The notes: a model not told the origin generated them from the letters alone. DNA of 8,364 nucleotides from an uncultured Eubacteriales bacterium (GCA_900550705.1 URTG01000075.1:1-8364); one strand, 5' to 3'; shown: positions 1 to 6,886, counted from the stretch's first letter. Translations and numbers: made by a program.

Positions 1-3
1 CAA

Positions 4-32
4 GGAAAGGGAACCCTGACGGTTCCCTTTCC
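4..32. terminator. Perfect 12-bp hairpin at the window edge, probable terminator of an upstream unit
   Basis: GGAAAGGGAACC (4-15) is followed by the loop CTGAC and by its exact reverse complement (21-32). A 12-bp perfect stem with a 5-nt loop is typical of an intrinsic terminator. There is no T-run on its + strand side; a T-run serving the minus strand would lie outside the window. The gene it serves is not visible. Bases 33-170 hold no convincing gene; a short T-run at 70-75 and a 5-bp stem (91-95 with 105-109) are the only structures I noticed. Confidence 0.5.
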
Positions 33-174
33 AACTATCCTTCCCTCCGAACCCTTTGGCCGAAGCGAGTTTTTTGATAGTCTGCGGTCTTGTCCGTTTC
101 TTATGGACAGGGACGAAAACCCCCGGCCCGTCTCCGTATATTTTCACGATTTCGGCCCGGCCGCGTAAAATTTG

Positions 175-203
175 TTGCCTACGGGAAACAATAGTGATAT
201 AAT
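175..203 (+). promoter_or_regulatory. Sigma-A type promoter for murA with extended -10
   Basis: TTGCCT (175-180, 4 of 6 consensus) is followed by 17 nt and a perfect TATAAT (198-203). TGA directly before the -10 (195-197) supplies an extended -10 TGn motif, which offsets the weaker -35. Transcription would start near 210 and leave a leader of about 120 nt before the chosen murA start. Confidence 0.75.
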
Positions 204-212
204 GTATCAGAT

Positions 213-246
213 ATACCGCGCCCATGGGCCGAAACCGGGCCGGTAT
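213..246 (+). promoter_or_regulatory. Hairpin in the murA leader
   Basis: ATACCG-c-GCCC (213-223) pairs with GGGC-CGGTAT (237-246), a 10-bp stem with one bulged C and a 13-nt loop. It lies just after the predicted transcription start, so it would form at the very 5' end of the mRNA, where such stems often protect against decay. A second small hairpin, GCGG-cgttgt-CCGC (261-274), follows. No T-run follows either, so neither is a terminator. I recognise no known riboswitch here. Confidence 0.45.
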
Positions 247-332
247 TCCATTGAAATAACGCGGCGTTGTCCGCATGACATAGATTCCAACGAACATTTT
301 TATTCTGTGTGAATCAAAAGAAGGTGCAGTGT

Positions 333-1625
333 TTGACCAAGTATCAGATCCGGGGGGGCAAGCCTCTCCATGGGACCATTGAAATCAGCGGCGCGAAGAA
401 CGCAGCAGTGGCCATTATTCCTGCTGCGCTCTTGGTCGATGGCGTGTGCCGGATTGAAAATATTCCCCAAATCAGCGACGTGACGCTGATCCTCCAGATC
501 CTGCGGGAGCTGGGGGCCGATGTGCGTACCGTAAACCGCTCCACGGTAGACGTGGACTGCTCCCATATCCGTAACCGCCAGGTGCCCCACGAGCTGGCCC
601 GGAGAATCCGCGCCAGCTACTATCTGGTGGGGGCGCTGCTGGGCCGCTTCGGCTGGGCGGAGGTGCCTCTGCCCGGCGGCTGCGACCTGGGCGGCCGCCC
701 CGTGGACCAGCACATCAAGGGCTTTGTGGCCATGGGGGCCGAGGTGGAGGTCCGCAACGGCCTCATCTATGCCCAGGTGCCCAACGGCCGTCTCAGCGGG
801 GGGCAGGTGTATCTGGACATCGTGTCGGTAGGCGCGACCATGAACATCATGCTGGCCGCCACCCTGGCCGACGGCATGACCATCATCGAAAACGCGGCCA
901 AGGAGCCCCACATCGTGGACCTGGCCAACTTCCTGAACTCCATGGGGGCCAACATCATGGGCGCGGGCACCGACGTGATCAAGATCCGCGGGGTGGACCG
1001 CCTGCGGGGCGGCTCCTACTCCATCATCCCCGACCAGATCGAGGCCGGCACCTACATGGCCGCCGTGGCCGCCGCCGGGGGCGAGGTGCTCATCAAGAAC
1101 GTGATCCCCAAGCACCTGGACTGCATCACCGCCAAGCTGGTGGAGATGGGGGTGGACGTGGAGGAGCAGGACGACGCCGTTCTGGTCCGTCGGAGCGGCC
1201 CCATCACCCGGGTGAATGTGAAGACCATGCCCTACCCCGGCTTTCCCACCGATATGCAGCCCCAGATCGCCGCGGTGCTCTGCCTGGCCCAGGGGACCAG
1301 TGTGCTCACCGAGGGCGTTTGGGACAGCCGCTACCGCTATGTGGACGAGTTCCGCCGCATGGGGGCCCACATCCAGGTGGACGGCAAGGTGGCCGTCATC
1401 GAGGGCGTGGAAAAGCTCACCGGTGCCCCGGTCCACGCCTGCGACCTGCGGGCCGGCGCGGCTATGGTCATCGCCGGTCTGGCCGCCCAGGGCGTCACCG
1501 AGATCGACAGCATCTACCACATCGAGCGGGGCTACGAGACCCTGGTGGAGAAGCTGTCTCACGTGGGGGCCGACATCCGGACCATCACGGTCCCCGACGA
1601 GGAGGCTCCGGCGCAGGTGGGCTGA
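333..1625 (+). CDS. murA: UDP-N-acetylglucosamine 1-carboxyvinyltransferase
   Basis: MurA transfers enolpyruvate from PEP to UDP-GlcNAc, the first committed step of peptidoglycan synthesis in the cytoplasm. The TTG start at 333 gives 430 aa, a normal MurA length. It is preferred over a GTG at 309 because AGAAGGTG (319-326) lies 6 nt upstream and the N-terminus MTKYQIRGGKPLHG then lines up with the family. Visible family marks are the SGAKNAA segment with K22-N23, the active-site loop GGCDLGGRPVD with Cys117 (E. coli Cys115), FPTDMQ with Asp307 (E. coli Asp305) and DLRAGAAMVIAG with Arg383 (E. coli Arg397). An intact Cys in the loop is what fosfomycin alkylates, so the enzyme is inferred to be drug-sensitive; sensitive and naturally resistant forms differ by Cys versus Asp there. 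The gene has its own promoter and is followed by a hairpin terminator. Many Firmicutes carry two MurA paralogues; which one this is cannot be told. Confidence 0.96.
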   Translation: MTKYQIRGGKPLHGTIEISGAKNAAVAIIPAALLVDGVCRIENIPQISDVTLILQILRELGADVRTVNRSTVDVDCSHIRNRQVPHELARRIRASYYLVGALLGRFGWAEVPLPGGCDLGGRPVDQHIKGFVAMGAEVEVRNGLIYAQVPNGRLSGGQVYLDIVSVGATMNIMLAATLADGMTIIENAAKEPHIVDLANFLNSMGANIMGAGTDVIKIRGVDRLRGGSYSIIPDQIEAGTYMAAVAAAGGEVLIKNVIPKHLDCITAKLVEMGVDVEEQDDAVLVRRSGPITRVNVKTMPYPGFPTDMQPQIAAVLCLAQGTSVLTEGVWDSRYRYVDEFRRMGAHIQVDGKVAVIEGVEKLTGAPVHACDLRAGAAMVIAGLAAQGVTEIDSIYHIERGYETLVEKLSHVGADIRTITVPDEEAPAQVG

Positions 1626-1656
1626 ACCGCCCATCGGCGTCCGTTTTGTGTGCAAA

Positions 1657-1704
1657 AAGCCTGTTGATTGCTTCCATTCAACAGGCTTATTTGTGTGGTT
1701 TTTT
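1657..1704 (+). terminator. Rho-independent terminator after murA
   Basis: AAGCCTGTTGA (1657-1667) and TCAACAGGCTT (1678-1688) form a perfect 11-bp stem with a 10-nt loop. The 3' side is T-rich (ATTTGTG, then GGTTTTTT to 1704) but interrupted. The stem is preceded by AAAAA (1654-1658), so it could also stop minus-strand transcripts. It sits only 26 nt before the next start codon with no clear promoter between, so partial read-through from murA is likely. Confidence 0.75.
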
Positions 1705-1730
1705 CTGATTCCTGAGAGGCGGTGTCCTGT

Positions 1731-2570
1731 TTGCTCACCTTCACCACGCTGGCCAGCGGGTCCAGCGGAAACGCCGCGGTGATCTCCTGCGGCGATACCC
1801 ATGTTTTGCTGGACGCGGGCATCTCCGCCCGGCGGATCACCACCGGCCTGGCCGCCCTGGGACTCCGCCCGGAGGAGCTGACCGCGATTTTGGTGACCCA
1901 TGAGCACCATGACCACATCAGCGGCCTTCAGGTGCTGACCAAAAAGCTGCGGACACCCATTGTCGCCACCGGCCCCACCTGTCAGCCCATTGCAGAGAAG
2001 GCCCCCAACACGGCGGACCTGCTGCGGCAGTGCACCCCGGGCCGGGGCTTCGCCCTGGGCTGTCTGTGGGTGGAGCCCTTCTCCACCCCCCACGATGCGG
2101 CGGGCAGCGTGGGCTACTCCATCGCCGGAGAGGACCGGCGGCTGGTGCTGGCCACCGACCTGGGCTATGTGACCCAGGAGGTGCTGGACCAGGCCCGGGG
2201 CTGCGACCTGCTGGTCTGCGAGACCAACCACGACGAGGACTGGGTCCGCTCCGGCCCCTATCCCTACCACCTGAAGGCCCGGGTCCTGGGGGACCGGGGC
2301 CACCTGTCCAACGAGGCCGGGGCCGAGCTGGCCGCCGCAGCGGTGCAGGCGGGGGCGGGGGCGGTGATCCTGGCCCACCTGTCCAGCGAGAACAACACCC
2401 CCGCCCGGGCGCGGGAGACGGTGTGCTGCCGTCTCCGGGCTATGGGCTGCGACCCGGAGGAGGACATCTCCCTGGCGGTGGCCCCCCGGAAGGAGCTGGG
2501 CCCCACCTATCATCTGGATGGCCGCCGGGAGCCGGCGGCCCTGTGGACCAAGGAGGCGGCCATATGCTGA
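1731..2570 (+). CDS. MBL-fold metallo-hydrolase, YycJ/WalJ-like
   Basis: A 279-aa metallo-beta-lactamase-fold protein. The zinc-binding motif HEHHDH is at residues 57-62, with further likely ligands H121 (STPHDA), D143 (ATDLGY) and H216 (LAHLS). The N-terminus LASGSSGN at residues 8-14 is characteristic of the YycJ/WalJ group, described as a 5'-to-3' DNA exonuclease or cell-wall-linked hydrolase in low-GC Gram-positives; the exact substrate here is unknown. The TTG start at 1731 is chosen over GTG 1722 because GGCGGTG (1718-1724) is 6 nt away and the protein then begins MLTFTTLASGSSGN, as in relatives; GTG 1722 would have almost no spacing from its Shine-Dalgarno. Its stop overlaps the start of rlmH, so the two are translationally coupled. 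In many Firmicutes, yycJ and rlmH both lie near the walRK locus. No walRK genes are seen here, so the pairing persists without the two-component system. Confidence 0.88.
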   Translation: MLTFTTLASGSSGNAAVISCGDTHVLLDAGISARRITTGLAALGLRPEELTAILVTHEHHDHISGLQVLTKKLRTPIVATGPTCQPIAEKAPNTADLLRQCTPGRGFALGCLWVEPFSTPHDAAGSVGYSIAGEDRRLVLATDLGYVTQEVLDQARGCDLLVCETNHDEDWVRSGPYPYHLKARVLGDRGHLSNEAGAELAAAAVQAGAGAVILAHLSSENNTPARARETVCCRLRAMGCDPEEDISLAVAPRKELGPTYHLDGRREPAALWTKEAAIC

Positions 2571-3046
2571 GCGTCCATCTCATCTGCGTGGGCAAGCTGA
2601 AGGAGACGTTCTATCGGGAGGCCTGCGCGGAATACGTCAAGCGTCTGTCGGCCTACTGCAAGCTCACCCTGGTGGAGCTGCCCGAGGAGCGGCTGCCCGG
2701 GGCGCCCTCCCCCGCCCTCATCCAGGCGGCCTTGGAGCGGGAGGCCAGCGCCATCCGGGCCAAGGTGCCCGCCGGGGCCAGTCTGGTGGCCCTGTGCGTG
2801 GAGGGCAAGGAGCGCTCCAGCGAGGAGCTGGCCGCCCTGGTCCGCAGCTGGGAGCAGAACAGCGCCAAGCATCTGGTCTTTGTCATCGGGGGGTCCTTCG
2901 GCCTGGCGGAGTCGTTGAAGCGGGAGGCCTGGGTGCGGCTGTCTATGTCCCCCATGACCTTCCCCCACCACCTGGCCCGGGTCATGGTGCTGGAGCAAAT
3001 TTACCGGGCCTTTAAGATCAACGAGGGCTCCGGCTATCACAAGTAA
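2564..3046 (+). CDS. rlmH: 23S rRNA (pseudouridine1915-N3)-methyltransferase
   Basis: RlmH uses S-adenosylmethionine to methylate pseudouridine 1915 in helix 69 of 23S rRNA, acting on assembled 70S ribosomes. The 160-aa product matches the usual length of about 159. It shows the SPOUT-fold marks of the family: N-terminal ICVGKLKE, the SAM-site segment FVIGGSFG (106-113), the knot segment SMSPMTFPHHLARVMVLEQIYRA (127-149) and the C-terminal YHK. The last residues read EGSGYHK rather than the common NEPYHK, a small deviation. The ATG at 2564 has a perfect AAGGAGG (2550-2556) at 7-nt spacing and overlaps the stop of the preceding gene by 7 nt, so the pair is one transcript. The reading frame stays open upstream to 2030, but that extension lies inside the hydrolase gene and is composition-driven. 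Confidence 0.96.
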   Translation: MLSVHLICVGKLKETFYREACAEYVKRLSAYCKLTLVELPEERLPGAPSPALIQAALEREASAIRAKVPAGASLVALCVEGKERSSEELAALVRSWEQNSAKHLVFVIGGSFGLAESLKREAWVRLSMSPMTFPHHLARVMVLEQIYRAFKINEGSGYHK

Positions 3047-3063
3047 GTGTGTTTCATTTTTCG

Positions 3064-3090
3064 TTCCCGCCCCCTGCGGGGGGGCGGGAA
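3064..3090. terminator. GC-rich hairpin after rlmH, possible terminator
   Basis: TTCCCGCCCCC (3064-3074) pairs with GGGGGCGGGAA (3080-3090), an 11-bp stem with the loop TGCGG. Only a scattered T-run follows (TGATTGCTTTT), so termination may be inefficient. The hairpin core shares CCGCCCCCTGCGGGGG with the dispersed repeat at 6790-6840, raising the possibility that it is a repeat remnant. Confidence 0.55.
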
Positions 3091-3139
3091 TGATTGCTTT
3101 TGAGGAAATTTCAGCGCAGCATAAAAAGGGGAGAGGGCT

Positions 3140-3871
3140 TTGATCGGAATTGTGGTCAATGTGGCATCGGTGATCGTCGGTGGGATTCTGGGCAGCGTGT
3201 TCGGCAGCAGGATGTCCAACCGCTTCACCCGGGAGCTGAACAAGGTCTTTGGCGTGTGTGCCATGGGCATGGGCATCAACTTCATCCCCCTGATGAAGAA
3301 TATGCCTGCGGTGATCCTGGCCGTGGTGCTGGGCTCTGCCATCGGGCTGGCCTGCCACCTGGGCAAGTGGATCAGCCGGGGCGGGGTCTGCATGGAGGTG
3401 CCCATCCGCGCCCTGCTGGGCGGCAAGGCGGGGGGCAAGGGGATGTCCCGGGAGGAGTATCTCTCGCTACTGGTCACCGCCATCGTGCTGTTCTGCGCCA
3501 GTGGGACGGGGATTTACGGCTGTCTGGACGCGGGCATGACAGGCAGCTCCACGGTGCTGCTGTCCAAGTCGGTGCTGGACCTGTTCACCGCTATGGTCTT
3601 TGCGTGCAGCCTGGGCGCGGTGACCTCTCTGGTGGCCATCCCCCAGGCGGTGATCTTCACCCTGCTGTTCCTGGCCGCCAAGCTCATTTTCCCCCTGACC
3701 ACGCCGGACATGATCGGCGACTTCAAGGCCTGCGGCGGCTTCCTGCTCATCGCCACCGGCTTCCGCATGGCCAAAATCGAGGAGTTCCCCGTGGCCGACA
3801 TGATCCCCGCTATGGTGCTGGTCATGCCCATCAGCGCCCTGTGGACCAGCTGCATCGCCCCGCTGCTGTGA
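3140..3871 (+). CDS. DUF554 family multi-pass membrane protein
   Basis: A 243-aa hydrophobic protein of the DUF554 (YqgA/YdfK-like) family, whose function is not established; a transport role is often guessed. Apparent membrane segments are about residues 3-21, 34-50, 55-73, 108-128, 146-164, 166-185, 196-209 and 221-240, with a glycine-rich loop GGKAGGKG near 94-101. The family signature appears in CASGTGIYGCLDAGMTGSST (119-138) followed by a KSVLDLFTAMVFACSLG helix. The TTG start at 3140 has GGGGAG (3128-3133) at 6-nt spacing. It lies 93 nt beyond rlmH with a hairpin in between and no convincing promoter of its own, so it may be expressed by read-through. It converges on pnp. Confidence 0.88.
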   Translation: MIGIVVNVASVIVGGILGSVFGSRMSNRFTRELNKVFGVCAMGMGINFIPLMKNMPAVILAVVLGSAIGLACHLGKWISRGGVCMEVPIRALLGGKAGGKGMSREEYLSLLVTAIVLFCASGTGIYGCLDAGMTGSSTVLLSKSVLDLFTAMVFACSLGAVTSLVAIPQAVIFTLLFLAAKLIFPLTTPDMIGDFKACGGFLLIATGFRMAKIEEFPVADMIPAMVLVMPISALWTSCIAPLL

Positions 3872-3882
3872 AAGGCGCGAAA

Positions 3883-3923
3883 AACGCCCCCAGTCTCTCG
3901 CACTGCCGGAGACTGGGGGTGTT
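3883..3923. terminator. Bidirectional terminator between DUF554 gene and pnp
   Basis: AACGCCCCCAGTCTC (3883-3897) and GAGACTGGGGGTGTT (3909-3923) form a 15-bp stem with one G-T pair and an 11-nt loop. Read on the minus strand the stem runs into CGTTTTTC, a proper U-tract, so it is a good terminator for pnp, whose stop is about 30 nt away. On the plus strand the tail is GTTCTGTGTTCTC, weaker but probably adequate for the converging DUF554 gene. Confidence 0.85.
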
Positions 3924-3951
3924 CTGTGTTCTCAATGCAAACCGGGGCGTC

Positions 3952-6102
3952 TTACTTGACGGACTGACCGGCTTCCTTCTTGGCGCGGATCTCCTTCAGG
4001 GCGTCCTTATAGGAGAGGTTGACGCGGCCCTTGTCGTCGATGTCGGTGACCTTGACCCAGATCATGTCGCCGATGTTGACCACGTCCTCCACCCGCTCCA
4101 CGCGGCGGTCGGCCAGCTTGGAGATGTGGACCATGCCGTCCTTACCGGGGGCCAGCTCCACAAACGCGCCGAACTGGAGGATACGGACCACCTTGCCGTA
4201 GTACAGCTCGCCCACCTGGGGGACGAACACGATGGTCTCGATCATCTTCTTGGCGGCATCGCAGGAGGCGGCGTCGGGAGAGGCGATGTGGATGGTGCCG
4301 TCGTCCTCGATGTCCACGGTGGCGCCGGACTCGGCGGTGATCTTCTGGATCACGGAGCCGCCCTTGCCGATGACCTCGCGGATGCGCTCGGGGTCGATCT
4401 TCATGGTGATCATCTTGGGGGCATACCGGCTCACCTCGGCCCGGGGGGCGGAGATGCAGGGCAGCATGACCTCGTCCAGGATGGCGAAGCGGGCGTCGCG
4501 GGTGATGTCCAGGGCCTGCTGGATGATCTCGTGGGTCAGACCGTCGTTCTTCAGGTCCATCTGGATGGCGGTGATGCCGGACTTGGTGCCGGCGACCTTA
4601 AAGTCCATCTCGCCGTGGAAGTCCTCCACGCCCTGGATGTCGATGAAGGTCTGGAAGGAGCCGTCGTCGTCCTGGATGAGGCCGCAGGAGATGCCGGCCA
4701 CGGGGGCCTTGATGGGCACGCCGGCGTCCATCAGCGCCAGGGTGGAGCCGCAGATGGAGCCCTGAGAGGTGGAGCCGTTGGAGGACAGGACCTCGCTCAC
4801 CACGCGGATGGCGTAGGGGAACTCGTCCACAGAGGGCAGGACGGGCAGCAGGGCCCGCTCGGCCAGAGCGCCGTGACCATACTCCCGGCGGTTGGTGGAG
4901 CGGGGCGGCTTGGCCTCACCCACGGAGTAGGGGGGGAAGTTGTAGTGGTGCATATAGCGCTTCTCGGTCTCCTCCCAGATGGTGTCCAGCTTCTGGGCGG
5001 CGGCCAGGGTGTTCAGGGTGGCGACGGACAGCACCTGGGTCTGGCCGCGGGTAAACAGGCCGGAGCCGTGGACCCGGGGCAGCACACCCACCTCGGCGGC
5101 CAGGGGACGGATCTCGTTCTTGGCGCGGCCATCCACGCGGTGGCCCTCCAGCAGCCAGGCCTTGACGATCTTCTTCTGGAACTTGTAGGTGAACTCCTCC
5201 AGGTACTGGTCCATATCCGGATACTCCTCCAGATACTTCTCGTGCCAGTGGTCGATCATGGCGTTCCAGCGGGTCTCCCGGACGTTCTTGTCGTCGGTGT
5301 CCATGGCGGCCTTGGCCTCGTCCATGAAGTCGCTGACGATCTTGTCGAACAGCTCCTGGTTGAACTGGGCGTGGTCATACTCCATCTTGGGCTTGCCGAT
5401 CTCGGAGACGATCTGGTCGATGAAGTCGATCTGCTTGCGAATCTCCTCGTGGGCCTTGACGATACCGGCGTACATGATCTCGTCGGGGATCTCGTCGGCA
5501 CCGGCCTCGATCATCACGACCTTCTCCCGGGTGGCGGCCACGGTCACGTCCATGCGGCTGGTCTTGCGCTGCTCCTGGTTGGGGTTCAGCACGATCTGCC
5601 CGTCGCAGTAGCCCACCTCCAGGCAGCCGATGGGGCCGGCGAAGGGGATCTCGGAGTAGCTCACGCAGGCGGACGCGCCGATCATGGCGGCGACCTCGGG
5701 GGAGCAGTCGTAGTCCACGCTCATCACGGTGCACTGGATGCACACGTCGTTGCGGAAGTCATAGGGGAACAGGGGGCGCATGGGGCGGTCGATCAGGCGG
5801 CTGGCCAGAACGGCGGGCAGAGAGGGGCGGCCCTCCCGGCGCATGAAGGAGCCGGGGATACGGCCCACGGCGTACAGCTTCTCCTCAAAGTCCACAGACA
5901 GGGGGAAGAAATCCACGCCGTCGCGGGGACGGGGGGAGACGGTGACGGCCACCATCACAGTGGTGTCGCCATACTTGACCATGGCGGAGGCGCTGGCCAG
6001 CTCGGCCACCTTGCCCACCTCGATGGTCAGCGGACGGCCGCACAGGTCCATGGTCCAGGTCTTGAAGTTGGGGAACTGCTTGTGCTTGATCACGGTTGAC
6101 AT
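3952..6102 (-). CDS. pnp: Polyribonucleotide nucleotidyltransferase (PNPase)
   Basis: PNPase degrades RNA 3'-to-5' by phosphorolysis, releasing nucleoside diphosphates, and works as a trimer in the cytoplasm. At 716 aa it is a normal length. Domains in order: first RNase PH-like domain (about 10-230, with FFPLSVDFEEKLYAVGRIPGSF and DRPMRPLFP), helical linker (about 235-315), second RNase PH domain (about 320-555, with GSTLALMDAGVPIKAPVAG and the catalytic Asp494 and Asp500 in EDFHGEMD), KH domain (about 562-622, GKGG at 579-582) and S1 domain (about 631-700, ending VNLSYKDAL). The motif reading GSFMRREGRPS has Met where most relatives have Phe. The ATG at 6102 has AAGGAG (complement of 6110-6115) at 7-nt spacing. 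It lies 201 nt downstream of rpsO on the same strand, the widely conserved rpsO-pnp pair; the gap holds large RNA structures that could control it. Confidence 0.97.
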   Translation of the reverse strand: MSTVIKHKQFPNFKTWTMDLCGRPLTIEVGKVAELASASAMVKYGDTTVMVAVTVSPRPRDGVDFFPLSVDFEEKLYAVGRIPGSFMRREGRPSLPAVLASRLIDRPMRPLFPYDFRNDVCIQCTVMSVDYDCSPEVAAMIGASACVSYSEIPFAGPIGCLEVGYCDGQIVLNPNQEQRKTSRMDVTVAATREKVVMIEAGADEIPDEIMYAGIVKAHEEIRKQIDFIDQIVSEIGKPKMEYDHAQFNQELFDKIVSDFMDEAKAAMDTDDKNVRETRWNAMIDHWHEKYLEEYPDMDQYLEEFTYKFQKKIVKAWLLEGHRVDGRAKNEIRPLAAEVGVLPRVHGSGLFTRGQTQVLSVATLNTLAAAQKLDTIWEETEKRYMHHYNFPPYSVGEAKPPRSTNRREYGHGALAERALLPVLPSVDEFPYAIRVVSEVLSSNGSTSQGSICGSTLALMDAGVPIKAPVAGISCGLIQDDDGSFQTFIDIQGVEDFHGEMDFKVAGTKSGITAIQMDLKNDGLTHEIIQQALDITRDARFAILDEVMLPCISAPRAEVSRYAPKMITMKIDPERIREVIGKGGSVIQKITAESGATVDIEDDGTIHIASPDAASCDAAKKMIETIVFVPQVGELYYGKVVRILQFGAFVELAPGKDGMVHISKLADRRVERVEDVVNIGDMIWVKVTDIDDKGRVNLSYKDALKEIRAKKEAGQSVK

Positions 6103-6128
6103 ACGGATTCTCCTTTGTATTAGAATTT

Positions 6129-6231
6129 CCGGAGCTTCACAGCCAGCTTTTTAGCACTTGAATCCGGGGCCGAAGGGAGCAAGCGCCGGTCGGTCCTGCA
6201 TTCAACTGCTAAAAAAGTGGGAAAGCTCCGG
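6129..6231 (-). promoter_or_regulatory. Large hairpin in the pnp leader
   Basis: Two nested inverted repeats form an arm of about 100 nt. CCGGAGCTT (6129-6137) pairs with AAGCTCCGG (6223-6231), and TTTTTAGCACTTGAAT (6148-6163) pairs with ATTCAACTGCTAAAAA (6200-6215) with a single C-C mismatch; the apex is GC-rich and can fold further. It lies between rpsO and pnp on their transcript. In E. coli a leader stem between these genes is cut by RNase III and drives PNPase autoregulation; a similar role here is inference from position and shape. No U-tract follows it on the minus strand, so it is not a simple terminator. Confidence 0.6.
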
Positions 6232-6258
6232 GGGTGCGGTTTGTTCCCATGAACGGGA

Positions 6259-6293
6259 CATAGGGTGACGCGGAAGTCCCACGCCACCCTATG
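6259..6293 (-). promoter_or_regulatory. Hairpin just after rpsO
   Basis: CATAGGGTG (6259-6267) pairs with CACCCTATG (6285-6293), a perfect 9-bp stem extended by CG/CG after one mismatch, with the loop containing GGAAGTCCC. On the minus strand the T6 run (6294-6299) lies before the stem, not after it, so it does not look like an intrinsic terminator. More likely it is a stabilising or processing stem at the rpsO 3' end. Confidence 0.5.
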
Positions 6294-6303
6294 AAAAAAG
6301 AGC

Positions 6304-6570
6304 TTACTTGCGGATGCCCAGCTTGGCAATGATGGCGCGGTAGCGCTCGATGTCCTTCTTGGCCAGATAATCCAGCAGCTTGCGGCGCTTACCGATCATC
6401 TTGTACAGGCCGCGGCGGCTGTGGTTGTCGTGGATGTGCACACGCAGGTGATCGGTCAGCTCGGCAATGCGGGCGGACAGGATGGCGATCTGGACCTCGG
6501 GGGAGCCAGTATCGTTCTCGTGGGTGCGGTTGGCCTCGATCACGGCCGTCTTCTCGTCCTTACGGATCAT
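6304..6570 (-). CDS. rpsO: 30S ribosomal protein S15
   Basis: S15 is a primary binder of 16S rRNA in the central domain and forms an intersubunit bridge. The protein shows the family marks HENDTGSPEVQIAILSARI, the DNHSRRGLYKMIGKRRKLLDYL block and the C-terminal YRAIIAKLGIRK. The ATG at 6570 gives 88 aa, against the family's usual 89 or so. A GTG at 6582 would add four residues but lies directly against its Shine-Dalgarno. From the ATG, AAAGGTGG lies 8 nt upstream and the protein starts MIRKDEK, as in relatives. It is the first gene of the rpsO-pnp unit and has its own promoter at 6702-6730. Confidence 0.96.
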   Translation of the reverse strand: MIRKDEKTAVIEANRTHENDTGSPEVQIAILSARIAELTDHLRVHIHDNHSRRGLYKMIGKRRKLLDYLAKKDIERYRAIIAKLGIRK

Positions 6571-6695
6571 GGGAAATTCCACCTTTCCTATTGTTTGCCC
6601 GATGCCCTGCGTAGCGGGCGGGTGAAGCCCTGGGAGCGACCCAGGCGTTCTCCCGGAACGAAGGGGATGGGCGGATGGCGCGATGCTTTACGCGC
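6571..6695 (-). promoter_or_regulatory. Structured rpsO leader, possible S15 autoregulatory site
   Basis: About 125 nt separate the predicted transcription start from the rpsO start codon. CCTGGG-AGCGA-CCCAGG (6629-6645) forms a 6-bp stem, and GCCC-t-GC-gta-GC-GGGC (6604-6619) a second, bulged one. S15 is known to repress its own translation through leader RNA in several bacteria, with structurally different sites in each. Whether this leader binds S15 is inference; the length and stems are what can be seen. Confidence 0.4.
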
Positions 6696-6701
6696 TGAGA
6701 T

Positions 6702-6730
6702 ACTATACCATAGTTTTTCCGCCCTGTAAA
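6702..6730 (-). promoter_or_regulatory. Promoter of rpsO-pnp
   Basis: On the minus strand TTTACA (complement of 6725-6730, 5 of 6 consensus) is followed by exactly 17 nt and TATAGT (complement of 6702-6707). TGG directly before the -10 gives an extended -10 motif. Start is expected near 6695. Bases 6731-6789 beyond it are AT-rich with no gene. Confidence 0.8.
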
Positions 6731-6789
6731 GAGAAAAACCGGATTTTCAGCGTGTTTTTCGGGATTTTATTTTTATGAAGCGATCTTCA

Positions 6790-6840
6790 AGCCTTCCCCT
6801 GGGGGAAGGTGCCCCCGCAGGGGGCGGATGAGGGGAACGC
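6790..6840 (+). repeat. Left arm of a REPIN-like palindromic repeat (intact)
   Basis: This 51-bp arm starts AGCCTTCCCCTGG and ends GGATGAGGGGAACGC. It folds into two tight hairpins, CCTTCCC-CTGG-GGGAAGG and GCCCCC-GCA-GGGGGC. Its exact reverse complement is found in two pieces: 6887-6896 and 8324-8364, separated by the insertion element. The two arms and a 46-nt centre (6841-6886, which itself contains TCGAAAACC and GGTTTCGA as a hairpin) make a 148-bp palindromic unit. Two hairpin repeats in opposite orientation is the layout of a REPIN. I infer this is a multicopy host repeat; copy number cannot be seen here. Confidence 0.85.
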
Positions 6841-6886
6841 TTTCGAAAACCACACGGTTTCGACATAAGAACGGCAAGGCCCTTCG

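Noticed and set aside
300..2513. Long open frame (737 codons) on the minus strand opposite murA and the hydrolase
   Set aside because: It is a mirror of GC-rich codon use; the translation is low-complexity Gly/His/Ala/Val with no domain, while the plus strand carries two clear families.
2030..2563. Upstream in-frame extension of rlmH to 338 codons
   Set aside because: It lies within the hydrolase gene, has low-complexity Gly/Pro/Arg sequence, and the ATG at 2564 has a perfect ribosome site and family-length product.
3094..6099. Open frame of 1001 codons on the plus strand across the DUF554 gene and antisense to pnp
   Set aside because: It crosses a strong terminator and two real genes; the product is a repetitive Gly/Asp/His/Leu shadow of pnp.
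6259..6299. Hairpin and T6 run as an intrinsic terminator between rpsO and pnp
   Set aside because: On the transcribed strand the T-run comes before the stem, the wrong order for a terminator.
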